Source of the DNA: Lingula anatina
Lineage: Eukaryota > Brachiopoda > Lingulata > Lingulida > Lingulidae
Direction of reading: 5' to 3'
Assembly: GCF_001039355.2 (NCBI RefSeq)
Contig: NW_019774569.1
Location: forward strand, 240,079-304,078
Length of the DNA: 64,000 nucleotides
The number at the start of each line of letters is the position of its first letter. The stretch's first letter is position 1. Of this stretch, positions 46,010-58,799 are shown one piece after another. The translations under genes were made by a program, and so were the position numbers. Under the pieces are notes generated by a model. It was not told where the DNA came from. It did not search any database and saw nothing but the letters and a program-made list of their open reading frames with translations.

Positions 46010-47454
46010 CCATTAGGCTAAAAAGGTAAAACAAGACATAGAAGACAAACAGATACATTTCAAGGATTTCACCTAATTTTCCATTTGATCCAATGTCAAT
46101 TTTGCTAAAATAACATGAAAAGCGCACATGATGGTTTTGAGTGAATTTATCAAAGTTATAGATATAGGCCTATTCATGTTACACATATATCTTGTTAATG
46201 TAATATTTTCTTATCCTTCCTTTTTTCAGAAAACCCTGGCAATAACACCGACTTCGTTTTATTCAATTTCTTCATTTTGAAAAAAAATGAAAAATTTTGT
46301 TAAATGAAGCAATAAACATAGATTGCATGAGAAAACATGTTTTAGATTCCGTTTTTTTTTTCAAGTTATTTTATCCCACTTTTAAAATGACGTGATTATT
46401 TTCTGACAACAAAAGTCAAACGTTTCAAGGGATTGTGATCGCATGAGGGTTACTGAAAATAAAGAATTTTACTATTGAATGGATTATTGCATTATTATTA
46501 ACACCAAATAGAAGGGTTAATTGGTTGGCTATATTCTGAAGAGTAGAAAAAATAAATAAATACGATGGCGACACTGGTTAACAAAGACAATAAATAAAAC
46601 AAATAACCTTTCGTGTAGAAGAAAAGATTTTAAAGTTGCACTTTCTTTAATTTCTGATATGTCCTACTCATCCCCCCTTCCATCTGTAAAGCAATGTGAT
46701 ATCTGTACAAGTATATTTTTTCGATGAATTATGTAACAGACGTAAGTCTGTTGCTCATCTCTAAGCTAAGCTATTTAAAAACCATAAGGAGGTATTTGTT
46801 AAGTGGCAATGATTTAACATAAGTAGTAATATAATAATTATGCATCTTTAACAATGTGCAAGACTTCACTGGTGTTTGGCCTATCCTCTGAGGCATACGT
46901 TGCAATACAAACATGCACCGATCGAAATTCAAAAAGAAATTTTATTAGGATGCATACTGTGATTTTACAACCTAAATTGATACATCACGGGCCTTACGTA
47001 CATGTAGTCTGAGAAAGACAATGCAAGAGAGTGAAGCACATGCGTGTTTGGTGACCCATTTCCTATGACCTTTGGCTTCAGAAAAAAGACTTGAAAGTTG
47101 AATTTAACCGTGACCCTAGTAGAGAGTATAGTCAAGCATTGAGGAACAATCATTTTGAATTTGGATGTGAATTTTCAAAAAAAAAAAGTGTTATCTTCAT
47201 TTTTACTGTTTCGACATTTTGACAGTTGAAAGGATGAGTGTCAATAAGAGGGTAAAAGTGCCCACCTTTGTACATGAAAAATAAATTGTGAATAAATGGG
47301 AAAAATAATGATGCCAAATTAAAGTTGGGGTCTTACACTTTTATGATCCACTTAAATCCTTGTCTTTAAATTTGAAATATATAAATTAATGTCAAAAAAT
47401 GTCAAATATTCATGAAAATGTGTGTGTTTTTTTTTGGGGGGGGGGGTTCTGAAG

Positions 47455-49109
47455 TACAATGCTACATATGGAATATTACTTTTTGGGGAGTAAATTTTCT
47501 ACAAAATATTTAATTTCTCTCTAACTACTTTAAATCCAAAGCTGAGGTGTCGCTCCATGTGTAGCCAGGTGTGTTACCTAATTACCACACAACTCTCGAA
47601 ACAATTGATGCATGCAGTTGCATGTTCTGTGGTCAGAAATGTGAAGGGTGGTCTTTTCGGCAATTTCTGCCCTTGTATAAAAACGCATGGGTTTGGTCAA
47701 TCTTTGGAGTGTGTTTAGAGAAGCAACAAAGGGATCGCTCTGAAACTTGACAGGTACCTCAGTGAAGATATGGTTCGACAGCTAAGCAATGCAGCTTACT
47801 ATGGGTTTCTTGCTCTCAGAGAAAATGGCCAGAAACGGACAGCCATTGCCAGGTAATTCAACATTTATCAGGAACCGTTTGTGAAGTCCTCCAAAGAAAT
47901 GCTGCAACAAGGGCACCTACTCCAACACCTCGACCAGGGTTTCCGCGTATCACACCAAGAAGACAGAATCCCCTTCCTCTTAGAGTACGCCGTGCTGGTC
48001 GTACAAAGACAACCAGTGTCCTCAGAAAAGAGAGGCAGAATGTCATTCAAACGCCCCTTTCAAAGTCCCACGTGAACAAGAGATTTCTGCAAGCCGGTTA
48101 TTTAGCACGAAGGCTAGTAGGGAAACCACTGTTAACAGCAGGTCATATATAGCGATGTCTGCAATGGGCTGGGGACCACGTGCGTTTGCAGCCAAAACAC
48201 TGGAATCACGTCGTTTTCAGTGATGAGGCCAGATATGGATTTTTTAGGGTTGATCGTCGAATCCGTGTCCACCGAAGTGTACGAGGGGCATAAAAGGATG
48301 ATTGTAAAGTGCCTAGGGTGCAGACAGGGGATGGTAACGTCTCTGTTTGGGTAGCATTTCATGTCGGTGCCCAGAACCAGTTGGTTTTTCTAGGAGGCAA
48401 CCTCATCCAGGATTCCTACAGAGACATTCTACAGCAAACAATGCTTCGATTGGTAAAAGTCATCTTCAGGAACAACTTTGTGTACCAAGACGACTGCGCA
48501 ACCCCACATCGAGGCCGCAGAATCACTGTTTTTCTTCAAAACCAATGGGTTCAGCAACTGCCCTGGCCTCCAAACTCTCCAGATATGAACCCAATTGAAA
48601 ATCTGTGGGCGGAAGTAACTCACAGAATTAATAGCTATGGTCCTCGGCCGGTAAATAGTGATGAACTGCGACAGGCAAATATCACTGCGTGGAATGATAT
48701 CCCCACCCAAACTCTAAAAAACGTGTTACAGGGTATGCCATGTAGGATGAGGGCGCTGCAAGCGGCTGCTGGAGGTCATACCCGCAATTACTGACTTTTC
48801 ATGATTAACTGTAGTGAGTTCTTTGACTGTGTAACATATCACTGTCCGGAGGCTATCATTTTCTTTAATATCTTATCTTAAAATATATACTGACATCAAA
48901 CTGTTGATATGGTTTTCTGGGGGTGTTCCTTTCTTTTGAATGGAATCTTATATCAGATTTGATATTATTGACCAAAATATCTTACAACAGAAGACTGGAT
49001 GTTATTATCACTCAGTGACATACTTTTTAATGATTCAAGCCAAAAAAAAAATTAATCAGCACTCAAAAATGACAATGATAAAAATATTCCATATTAAGTA
49101 GTAACCCTG
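47455..49109 (+). mobile_element. Tc1-like element, copy 2, nearly full length, inactive
   Basis: The right end reads GTAGTAACCCTG before TA at 49110-49111; the left end is worn. Transposase text runs from an ATG near 47769 to a stop at 48794, with stops and frame changes on the way. Visible parts: FSDEARY (first Asp), YQDDCATPH (second Asp), and SPDMNPIENLW (third acidic residue), the DDE spacing of Tc1/mariner (about 34-35 residues). The last 160 residues stay open, so decay is moderate. Confidence 0.88.
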
Positions 49110-49137
49110 TAGATATAGATAATATAGATAACTTTTG

Positions 49138-49173
<36 letters not shown>
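49138..49173. repeat. Poly(A) tract
   Basis: About 36 A in a row, 27 bases after the right end of Tc1 copy 2. Confidence 0.9.
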
Positions 49174-49174
<1 letters not shown>

Positions 49175-50485
49175 AGGTCTTTGAAAGGGAAGCAGGGGTG
49201 GGAATTAGTAAAATATTTTAAGTGGCAAGCAGAAAAAGAAAATTCATTTTCATATAATGCATGCTATCAAAAAGGGAAAATATGGATGAGAATGGAGTCT
49301 AAATACAGTTAGTATATTTGATTTCTATTCTTATTTCTTAGGTTTAAGAAAGATAAAATGTAAAATGTTCTTCAGATATTCAAAGTTGTATTAATTATTA
49401 TAATAGCAGACGCACATTGTGGTGGCCCCTACGTTATATAGAGACCCATTCTATAAAGACCCTCTACACATAGGGCGGGCTTGACCAACCCCACCCCTAA
49501 TGGGCATGAAAGTACATATTGTACAACAAAACTGTTGTGTAAATACCTCCTTTTACATCTATTTTGCATAAAAAGTAAAATAAAAGGCTGCAGCACATAC
49601 ACCCTGGTTTTGTTACTTATGACTTAACCTTCCACACCAGCACTATTTGTAATTCATGTAGCACTGTATTTTTCTTTCTTTTTTTTTATTTGCCAAAATG
49701 CTATGTTGTCAAGGAGATCAGTGAAAACCTATTGACTTGGTAAATAGTCCAAACAAGAGACCGCCAGCCTATAATTAATTACCATACGTTTACCAGATAA
49801 AGCAAACTAGCCAATATACTGATGATCATCTGCTAGATGGCCAGTTTGAAATCAGTACATGCAAAGATGCACCTGATTTAATCAGATCCAAAATAGTTAA
49901 TTAAGGCACACATCTAGCCACCAGTACACACTATGGATTTAGACCTCCTATAGCAAAACTAGACCCATCAGTGGCTGGTACTGTCAATGAAAAGCAGGTT
50001 CCAAGACAGTTGGAAGTTGTGCACATATCACTTCAATCCTGTGGTATATGGGGTTTGCCGTTTGCCATGAGGAAGGGATACAATCGAAAATTGTTGTGGA
50101 GAAGGCTGTTTGGATGCCTCACGTTGATCAACATCAAGTGGTGACAGTATTAGTGAGACGGAAAGTGTTCTGGACAGCACATCTGATTAATTATCTATTG
50201 TTTCTTATACATTTTTATTCTCATATTTCTATATTTTGTATAAAATAACTCTTGCATTGCATTCTGTACAAGGTCTTTATCACATACATAATCTTATATG
50301 AAATACTTTTTAGGTGATTTAATTTCATTGCCATACAGATTATTGGCCATAACAGTTATTATGTGTACTATATTTTCACTCAGTTTTTACTTTTACCTTA
50401 TCATTGTTTTGGTACAATTTATACCTTGTTTATTTTATTGTTAATGGAAACATTCCAAATAGCTGTTTAGAGTGCTTTTACACAT

Positions 50486-50523
<38 letters not shown>

Positions 50524-51242
50524 ACTGTGACAGCCTTTTGCTTTGAGCATTTTTTACTATTCCTACGAGCATTGTAAAAAATGTGTATTGGTTAACAAAA
50601 CAATTATTTAGACCAACAAATGCTGGTCTGTGAGAAAAATTATATAAAATTAATAAATACGCTGAAACAAGTTTTCCTATAGTAACAAGACTTTTATACA
50701 GTAAAGTGAAATAAGTAATGGCTTCTGTGAGAAAATACACCACCTCGCTCCCTCTCTTCTATAAGATTTTAAAAAATAACAATTACTTTCCCATTTACTT
50801 GTTCCACAACACAGGTATTATATAACTCTTTTTTTTTACACAACAAGACAAGTTTCATTAGAAAAAACCGTTTATGTAATATATATGCTGAAACAAGTTG
50901 CTCTGATTCATTAGACTGCATACAACAGGTAAATCTGGCTACACCCCCCCACCCCACACACATATATAACTCATTAAAAATACTAAGTTACGATGCCTCA
51001 AACCAAATAATATTTTTTCGCCCAACAAATATATGCATAAAATTTATAATAGCAAATTATTTAAAAAATTGAGGATGGGCACTTTGCCAATGGTTATCAG
51101 CAATCATCCTTTATAATGCTTTATATCTTTAAATACCGTGTTCATATAGCAGTGACACCGGATATTGAGAAGACGCGTAGGGACTCGCTGCATAGTAAGC
51201 CTTTCCCCTTCTAGTGCGGATTGTTTTATCGAGGGCGTCTCG

Positions 51243-51362
51243 ATAGTCCGAAGGTTCATTGGTCCTAAAAACCGTTACATTTTCATCAGTTTTTAAATCA
51301 AGGGTTCGTTGGTCCTAAGATTATCTATATTGAGCATTAGAAGCAACGAACCTTCGGACTAT
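51243..51362. mobile_element. Small fold-back element (ATAGTCCGAAGGTTC ends)
   Basis: ATAGTCCGAAGGTTCATTGG at the left is mirrored by CAACGAACCTTCGGACTAT at the right. GGTTC(A/G)TTGGTCCTAA also occurs twice as a direct repeat inside. About 120 bp; a MITE by form. Confidence 0.55.
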
Positions 51363-51844
51363 TGCTACGGTCCCGTCTTATCTGTCTTAATCTTGGGTCT
51401 ATGACACTCTGTGACTCTCTGGTTTTATTAATTTTTTGAACTCTTCCGCCTGATACAAACATGCATGGCAAAATGTTCCTTTGTGTTAAATGGGAGATGC
51501 ATCTTAAAGCCATGAAAACTCTATGTGGCTCTATAAATTTATGATTAATAATACACGTACAGTATAAAATAAAAGAAGCTATTGGCAAACAGTATACTAT
51601 ATGTACACCGTAAAATGATACAAATGTGTGACCTTCTTAAAAAATAATATAGCGTTTATTGCAACTCGCATTAGTATTGCACAATGTAAAGGTTGATTTA
51701 AAAACTGGCAATTGCTCGCTTTCTGCAATTTACACATTGTCTTTATGGGTCCGTCCAATCTGTCCAATAGTACTACAGGAATACTTGAGGATTCCCCTAC
51801 CCTGTAATTATCATGTGGCCTCTATTGTTCGACCGTACGGGGCA

Positions 51845-52383
51845 GGGTTGAGAGACCATGTGGCCATTTGGTAAGGGGAATTTCAGGCGGCACTGTATCT
51901 CCCTTTATGCCCTCGGGCGTATAGGGCACCAACAAAGATCTTCCACTGCTCTCTGCCACGAGCTAGCTAGGTGGTGAATGGTTTCCCAGCTTTCTCCCAG
52001 TTGTTCAACTCTGCTTCGACAGTCCTTCTCCATGTGGTCTTAGGTCTGCCTCTTTTTTACGTGTCCCTCTGGTGTCCAGTACATGGCTTTTTTTGTGGTG
52101 GAATTTAAGTCTTTTCTCAGCACATGGCCAACGTATTTCTATCTTCTGATTCTGATGACTTCACTTATGCTTCCCTGGTTGTTTTTTTTTAACAGACCTT
52201 CATTTGATATAGTTCTTGGGCAGAATATTTTAAATATTTTTCTGAGGCTTGAGGTGTGAAAGGTAGAAAGCTTTCTGAACCATAGAAAAGAGATGATAGT
52301 ACACAACTCTCAAATATACGGACTTTGGTTTTCATGCTATATTGAGAGCATTTCAAGATTTTCCAATCTGTCTGTTTTAACAT
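51845..52383 (-). mobile_element. 3' end of a LINE (non-LTR retrotransposon), decayed
   Basis: Read on the minus strand: FESCVLSSLFYGSESF, then, after breaks, MYWTPEGHVKKRQT, HMEKDCRSRVEQLGESWE and HHLASSWQRAVEDLC. This is the well-known C-terminal tail after the reverse transcriptase in many animal LINEs. It starts within 7 bp of the stop codon of SLC16-like gene 2, on the same strand. Confidence 0.75.
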
Positions 52384-52389
52384 AAAATA

Positions 52390-55300
52390 TCATAATGATA
52401 ACATAAGTAGTCCCGATGAAAATACCATAGAGCTGCTGGCTATGAAGGTGATTTGGTGAGTTGAGAAGTGGTCCTTCAACCAACCTGGAAGTAAAAAATA
52501 ATATTATATACAATGTCAAAGAGACCTTAATCCTCATCAAATGGAATCATTTGTCTCATTTAATAATTGATATCAATGTTGTTAAATATCTGATAAATAA
52601 TAATCTGTTTTACTGATTTTCATCACTGTTATGATACTTAATAACTTAAGTAGACGACCACAACAAGCACAAGTCAAAAAGGTTCGCTAGGGGCAACAAA
52701 CATTTTGCGCATTAATTTCCTACGCCACAAACGAACCCCTTCCCTATACATAGCATATTATCTGAAATGCTATGAGAATATTGATACATTCAAAATATGA
52801 CGACCGAGGCTGGGAAATGTGAAAAACGCTATTCTTGTGGCGCAGTTCTGTGCATTCGTTTGTCGTATGTTTTTATACATTTTTCATTTGGATCTTCATT
52901 TTAGTCAGTAAATTATACAAAATGTACATCGCAGACCATAAATACGCCACGCCCTATCACGATTTCTTTGAAGGTCTATATAATACTTTTACACATATTG
53001 AAAGGCTTTCTCTGTAATAAAAACTTTAATAACATCTTCCTTCTTTGTCAGTAAGGCTTAATCACTTACCCCCAAGTGGTGTCGCTAATGCAATAAGTCC
53101 CTGAGCGAGTGACATTAAGCCAAATGCATGCGGTAGATGGTCGAAGCCCACTACATCACGCAAAAGCAAGCACGGAATAGTAAGCTTTGCCCCTAAAATT
53201 TTGAAGTGTAAGAGATGTTCCATTGGTGGAAAATTATGTACATCACAGCAGAGGTCAATTTTCTGAGCCTTGTTTCAAAAATAATAATTAAAATAAAAAT
53301 AATCCCAGTGGAAGGTTTGTCTCAAAGTAGTCAACATTAACCCGGGATATTCCAGAAATTCTAAATAGCAATGTTCAGCTAAATTACAATCAGTGGAGAA
53401 TGTTTTAAAGTCTTAAACAGATACTGGCAGCTGCCCTGGTTATCTTATAAAGTAAATTAAAACTAATGAGGAGCTGGTCGGCACTTAAATTAACCCCCTA
53501 AACATTTAAACTTTTGGCGTATTATGCGCACGCACACACAGATCACCACCGCCAACAACAACATGAACACACACATCCTCTCTCCTGAACTGCACCTGTG
53601 TTGATGCCAATAACTGTTTGAACTTTAATATAACAAAGCGTATCAATTCTACTATATCTAGAGGCCGGCGCAGAATTTCAATTTGCCAAACTCGAAAGAA
53701 CATATATAGATGGCTGCAAAATGCTCAGATAGAAGGACAGACATTACTTTGAATCTTACCTTGACAAAACCCAAACACTGCAACCAATATGAGCAGATGG
53801 AGAAATTTCGAGAACACTACAAGAAGAGCGACCGACATTCCACCTAGAAGTCCGTATATGACAAGCCATGTTGCTGCTGAGAAAAACTTCATATCCGTAA
53901 GGCACGTTGCTCCTATGCGTCCTATGACGACAAAAATGCCAATGACGACCAGAAACCAGGAGGCGTTGTCTGAACTTATCCCTTTTTCTTTGGCAAAAGA
54001 TGGCAAAAACGCCAAGGTCATATTTTTACCCCACTGGAAAAGCAACGTTGATGATACGACACGAAGGTATCGGAAATTGCACAAGATCATTATCCTTGAG
54101 GTGTTCGTAGAATTGTCCTCTGTCCCTGAGCACTTATTGCCATGCTGGTTTTTCGGCTCAAACAGATCGGACAGAGATTCAGGATCCTGATTGTGATTTT
54201 CGTTTTCGTTCGTTATCGCCTTACCATTCTTGTACTCAAATCTTAAGAAAAGTCCGAGCAATATTCCAATGGTAGAATACCCCGCCGTGGCGATCATTGC
54301 CATCCTCCAGCTGTACATAGACGCCATTGACTGTATCAACGGAGAAAGGACGAAGAGACCTGCGCCACTGCCAGAAGTTGCAATTCCCAGTGCCAACCCC
54401 TTGAGTGAGCTATCATCGAAGCAGTGCTGGACGCTCACCATGCTGACGACACAGACAAAGCCGAGCCCGATGGCTTGTAGGATGCCGAAGGAGACATAAA
54501 GATAGTATAGGCTTGGGGCCATACTACTGAGTGCCAGCCCCAAGAACGCTAGGACAGAGCCAATCACTGCCGATAGCCGGAAGCCAAGTACTGGGACTAA
54601 AATTCCCGCTGACAAACCTGAAATGAGTAGAAGTTCACTTATAGCTAACAGTAAACGAGACTCTTCTATTACGATTTTAAAACTATAGTCCGGTGAAATA
54701 TAAAAAAAAGATGTCTTCTTCTTAGAGAAATAACTTACAAGGAAAAATATTATTCAGGTTTATTATAAGACAATAAAAGTACATTTCCATTACTGAGTTA
54801 ACGTCCTACAAAACAAATTTCATTCCATGCTTTTACATTTTTAGAAGTGCGTATTATAATGTTATTCTTATATACAAACAGCGATTGCAGAAGGCAATCT
54901 ACAGTGACATCTATCGGTCACTTAAAACAATACACGTTATTCAACCTCTAACTAACCTAATTCATCATCATCATCATCATCATTAAAACATCATCATCAT
55001 CATCGTCACTCTATAAGTGGGCTATATTTCAATTAACTGCATGGCAGTGGGGTCGGTATGAAGGTGCCAAATGTTCAAGTCGCACATTTAAGTATAATAA
55101 GACACAGGTTGTTTACAGAAGGAAAACATTGGTCGCGTTAAGCTATATCCCTACAATATAGGTCCCTACTACTAGATGTGCAAAGGGCTGTAGAGCCGCA
55201 TTTTGCAAGTGAACGCATTTTGCGACTGCAACGCATTTTGCAACCAGGGTTATTTTCTAAGTCCCTGAAACAGTTTGAAGTACGAAATAGGTAGAATCGA

Positions 55301-56249
55301 AGTTGGGATGGGTTTGCTCTGACTAGGTATGCTGAAACTGGCCAGGCTACCCCAGGGGTGGACGATAATATAAAACTTACTTCACATTGTAATTTCCTAA
55401 ACCATTGGAGTTAGACCCCATTTCCATAGATTTTAGATCGATCTATCCCTGTGGGGAGTCTCACTAAATTACTGTCAGCTTAGCCGGCTTAAGCGTCTGT
55501 CCCGCCTACTGAAAGCTGTAAGGGGGTGATTAACTATGGTGCACGCTCGGCTGACTGCAATTTAGCTTGAACCCCCAGGGAGTTAGGTCGATCTAAATCT
55601 TAATCCCTAGGTCGATCTAAATCTCTGGGAATACACCCTTAGATCGCATTCACAACGAGTTGAGCCAGGCTTTACAAATCCTGGGGACTAAATATGGCGG
55701 ACGTACATGAAAGTAAAACCGCCTAATCTTTTAATAGTCTCTCCGCCTCTCACACGCCTCCCCACACGTCGTCCCTGCGGGGTGACAGCCATTAAATCTC
55801 GGCTCCATTGGGACGACACATGGGGAGGCGTGTGAGAGGCGGAGAGACTATTAAAAGATTAGGCGGTTTTTCTTTCATGTACGTCCGCCATATTTAGTCC
55901 CCAGGATTTGTAAAGCCTGGCTCAACTCGTTGTGAATGCGACCTTAGAAAGAGAAGGAGACCATGAGGGGAACAGCGGTATCGTTAACCCGCAGACCTGT
56001 TAGTCCGCGAATAATCTTCTGAATAGGCGCTAAGCCATCACAACAACGTATAGTTGGGTTCCTCGTGGACTTACCAAATAATCCAACGGTGCTGAGGAGT
56101 AAAGCTGAAATCCATGCAATACTTTCTTCTTTGGCTTTGAAGTAATCCGATAATAAGACAATGTATAAACCCGATGAGTATTCCACCCCGTTGTAGAGAC
56201 TATGGTAATAGAACGAACTGATTATTACCGCGAATTTGTCCGCTGTCAT
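52390..56249 (-). CDS. SLC16/monocarboxylate-transporter-like MFS protein, copy 2
   Basis: Exons: 56075-56249, 53760-54617, 53070-53192, 52390-52484, giving 416 residues. Exons 1, 3 and 4 have the same lengths as in copy 1 (175, 123, 95 nt); exon 2 is 6 nt longer, with all intron phases the same. Most residues agree in the membrane segments (FFSSFYYHSLYNGVEYSS-type TM1, QWGKNMTLAFLPSFAKEK in the second half); the central loop differs most (NENHNQDPESLSDLF). No frameshift or stop is seen, so both copies look usable. A minus-strand donor near 56594 and an acceptor just upstream of the ATG suggest a non-coding first exon. The 3' UTR is formed at least in part by LINE sequence starting 7 bp after the stop. 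Substrate unknown. Confidence 0.9.
54961..55005. repeat. (ATC)n imperfect microsatellite
   Basis: CATCATCAT runs in two blocks, in the first intron of SLC16-like gene 2. Confidence 0.8.
55414..55638. mobile_element. MITE family A, copy 3
   Basis: GACCCCATTTCCATAGATTT at the left and CTAAATCTCTGGGAATACACCC at the right, with TTA on each side (55411-55413, 55639-55641). The right TTA is also the left site of the next MITE. In intron 1 of SLC16-like gene 2. Confidence 0.78.
55642..55943. mobile_element. 302-bp near-perfect palindromic MITE with TTA target duplication
   Basis: Left arm GATCGCATTCACAACGAGTT, right arm its inverted copy ending GTTGTGAATGCGACC, flanked by TTA at 55639-55641 and 55944-55946. 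The arms match over more than 100 bases (GGAGAGACTATTAAAAGATT and its partner near the middle). PIF/Harbinger-type non-autonomous element. Confidence 0.85.
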
Positions 56250-57272
56250 GTTAATAGATTTTACTCCTTCTGTCAGGGTGTTTATTCTCTTTCAAAGGCT
56301 CCGCGCTGAGGTGAATCAATAAAAAGAAAGTTAAACCAACTTCGCGATCTGTTTCCTTTATTCTTTACTCCTGGTAAAATCATCGTTTAGAAAATAAGTA
56401 TTTTCTTTGCATGGCAAACAAGACGAAAACCAAGGCATCCAGGTCGATGACTTTTTCGTTGGCGGACTGGCAGTTGACTTCTCTCTGCGAATAAGTTTAA
56501 TTCGGTTTTTATTCTCGGTTCGTTGTCCTGACGAGCGCCGGTCGTAAAAGGGCAGGGAAAATATCTCGACACCATGTATCGTTCATGTCACGCGATCTTA
56601 CCGACGGACAAGTTAACTGCTCTAAGTGTAAGTCGGGCGTTCCTTAAGTGTCCATGGCTTCCGTTTGAGATCGGTAGACTGTTTGTTAGGTGCGGAAGGC
56701 CATTTCTCAAAAGATGACCGGGAAAGCTGAGTGTAACAATAAAAAGTAAGGCGTACTGACGTATGAGGGATGCACTTGAAACTCGACTGATGTGGTTGAA
56801 AATGTTTTGGGTCACTGGATGATGTGTAATCATACGGAAAGATACATCATGTTGAATAGATACACAGAATACTTTTACTAGCTTGGTGTGTTTTGTGTAG
56901 CTTCTGCAAGCCACAAATCACAACCGCTCGCTGCAAGGGTCTAGCAATTAAACCACGGAGCAGAGATTTAATGGCGATGGTGAAGGTGGGAGGCCATCGG
57001 GAACAAGCGACATCGCTTTTGTAGTGTGGTCGGTGTTTGAATGGTCTATTCAAATGATTTTTGATAATCATCTTCGGACTAGTATTTTTCGGCCTGCAGA
57101 TTGCTTAAGAAGGACGCTTTAAACTTTTCCCTGTTAGTTGATGTGAAAACAGAATGTATATATTACAGTATTGAGTTTGGGATTAAAAAGCAACGTATCA
57201 TTTTTTTAAAATGTGTATCTGACATCTTAAAATTTATCATACAATATTTATTACTTGGTTCGACCAGTATCA

Positions 57273-57274
57273 AA

Positions 57275-57321
<47 letters not shown>

Positions 57322-57322
57322 A
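57273..57322. repeat. (ATAA)n microsatellite
   Basis: About 12 AAAT units in a row. Confidence 0.92.
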
Positions 57323-57766
57323 ACGCACTTTTCTACTCATCAACGGAATTCGACTTGCCTCACCACAATAGACCTTGGTCTCAAATATACCGACACAGCT
57401 GGGCGCGTCGACAGGATGGTTTATATTGACAAATGTATGTCCAGAGAAAAGGGAAGGACACTGTAGCACGACACTTCCTGCGTACAGGTTCGCCCGGTGT
57501 TTATAATGACATATGCATATAAAAGATATGGGAAAAAACACAGCCTTAAAAAACTGAACAAGTTTTTTATTACTGGTAATTGCTGCGTCCGTAACTATAA
57601 TATTAATTGTCGATTTTCTAATCTTTCCAGTCAATAATTTTGAAATAAAAGGATCAAGTATCACACCTGGACACGTGCAACAGTGTGTCTCGCCTTTATT
57701 TCAACGACTTCAGAAATACACTTGTTCTACCTTTGATGAAATCATGGACAAGCACTACAAACTTAT

Positions 57767-58799
57767 AGGGTTACTACTTAATATGGAATATTATTTTTTG
57801 GCGAGTAAATTTTCTAAAAAATATTAATTTTGTCTCTAACTACTTTAAATCCAAACCTGAGGTGTCACTCCATGTGTAGCCAGGTGTGTTACCTAATTAC
57901 CACACAACTCTCGAAACAATTGATGCATGCAGTGGTATGTTCTGTGGTCAGTAATGTGAGGGGTGGTCTTTTCGGCAATTTTAAAAAAACGCATTGGCCA
58001 ATCTTTGGAGTGTATTAAGAGAAGCAACAAAGGTATCGCTCTGAAACTTGACAGGTACCTTTAAGAAGATATGGTTCGACAGCTAAGCAACGCAGCTTAC
58101 TATTAGATTCTTGCTCTCAGAGAAAATGGCCAGAAACGGACAGCCAATGCCAGGCAATGCAACATTTATCAGGAACCGTAAGTAAAGTCCTCCAAAGAAA
58201 TGCTACAACAGGGACACCTACTCCAATACCTCGACCAGGGTGTCCGCGTATCACACCAAGAAGACAGGATCGTCTTCTCCCTAGAGTGCGCCGTGCTGGT
58301 TGTACAAAGACAACCAGTGTCCTCAGAAAAGAGTAGCAGAATGTCATTTAAACACCCGTTTCAAGATCCTTCGTGAACAATAGATTACTGCAAGCTAGTT
58401 ATTTTGCACGAAGACTAGTAGGGAAACCATTTTTAACAGCATGGGATTCCATATTAGTTTACCGAAAACAACAGAGACATCCCGATAATAGAACATTGGC
58501 CACATACCCAATGAAACTATCGATCTACGTAGATCGATCCAGCTCTGACAGGACTCTAGCTGAATGCAGTCAGATTAAGTTACTAACAAGCCTCCTCCTA
58601 GCGTTGAGCAGAATACAGAAAGGCTGGTGATAATATAATTACGTTGAAAACAAAAAGAGGCGTGTTAATCCGATTACATTCAGGGAGAGTCCCCGCGGAG
58701 TTGGATCGATCTACATGGACCGACAGTTACATTGGGAATGAGCAGACTTTAGTTTCCGGTGACTTATGAAGCTCAGGATGACGTTAAGTAGCAACCCTG
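57767..58799 (+). mobile_element. Tc1-like element, copy 3, internal part replaced
   Basis: Left end GGGTTACTACTTAATATGG after TATA, right end AAGTAGCAACCCTG. The first 670 bp follow the other Tc1 copies through the helix-turn-helix part; after about 58441 the transposase is lost and unrelated MITE-like sequence with GATCGATC blocks fills the space to the right end. Confidence 0.75.

Larger units (their letters stand above)
46010..52389. other. Repeat-rich interval between defensin-like gene and SLC16-like gene 2
   Basis: Contains the defensin 3' UTR to about 46330, a diverged repeat of the 32-kb region (46550-47110), Tc1 copy 2 (47455-49109), an A run (49138-49173), a T run (50489-50520), a small fold-back (51243-51362) and a LINE end (51845-52383). 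The stretch 49200-51200 shows no gene, transposon or RNA I can name. Confidence 0.4.

Noticed and set aside
57251-57664. 137-codon minus-strand frame
   Set aside because: It includes translation of the (ATAA)n microsatellite and shows no domain.
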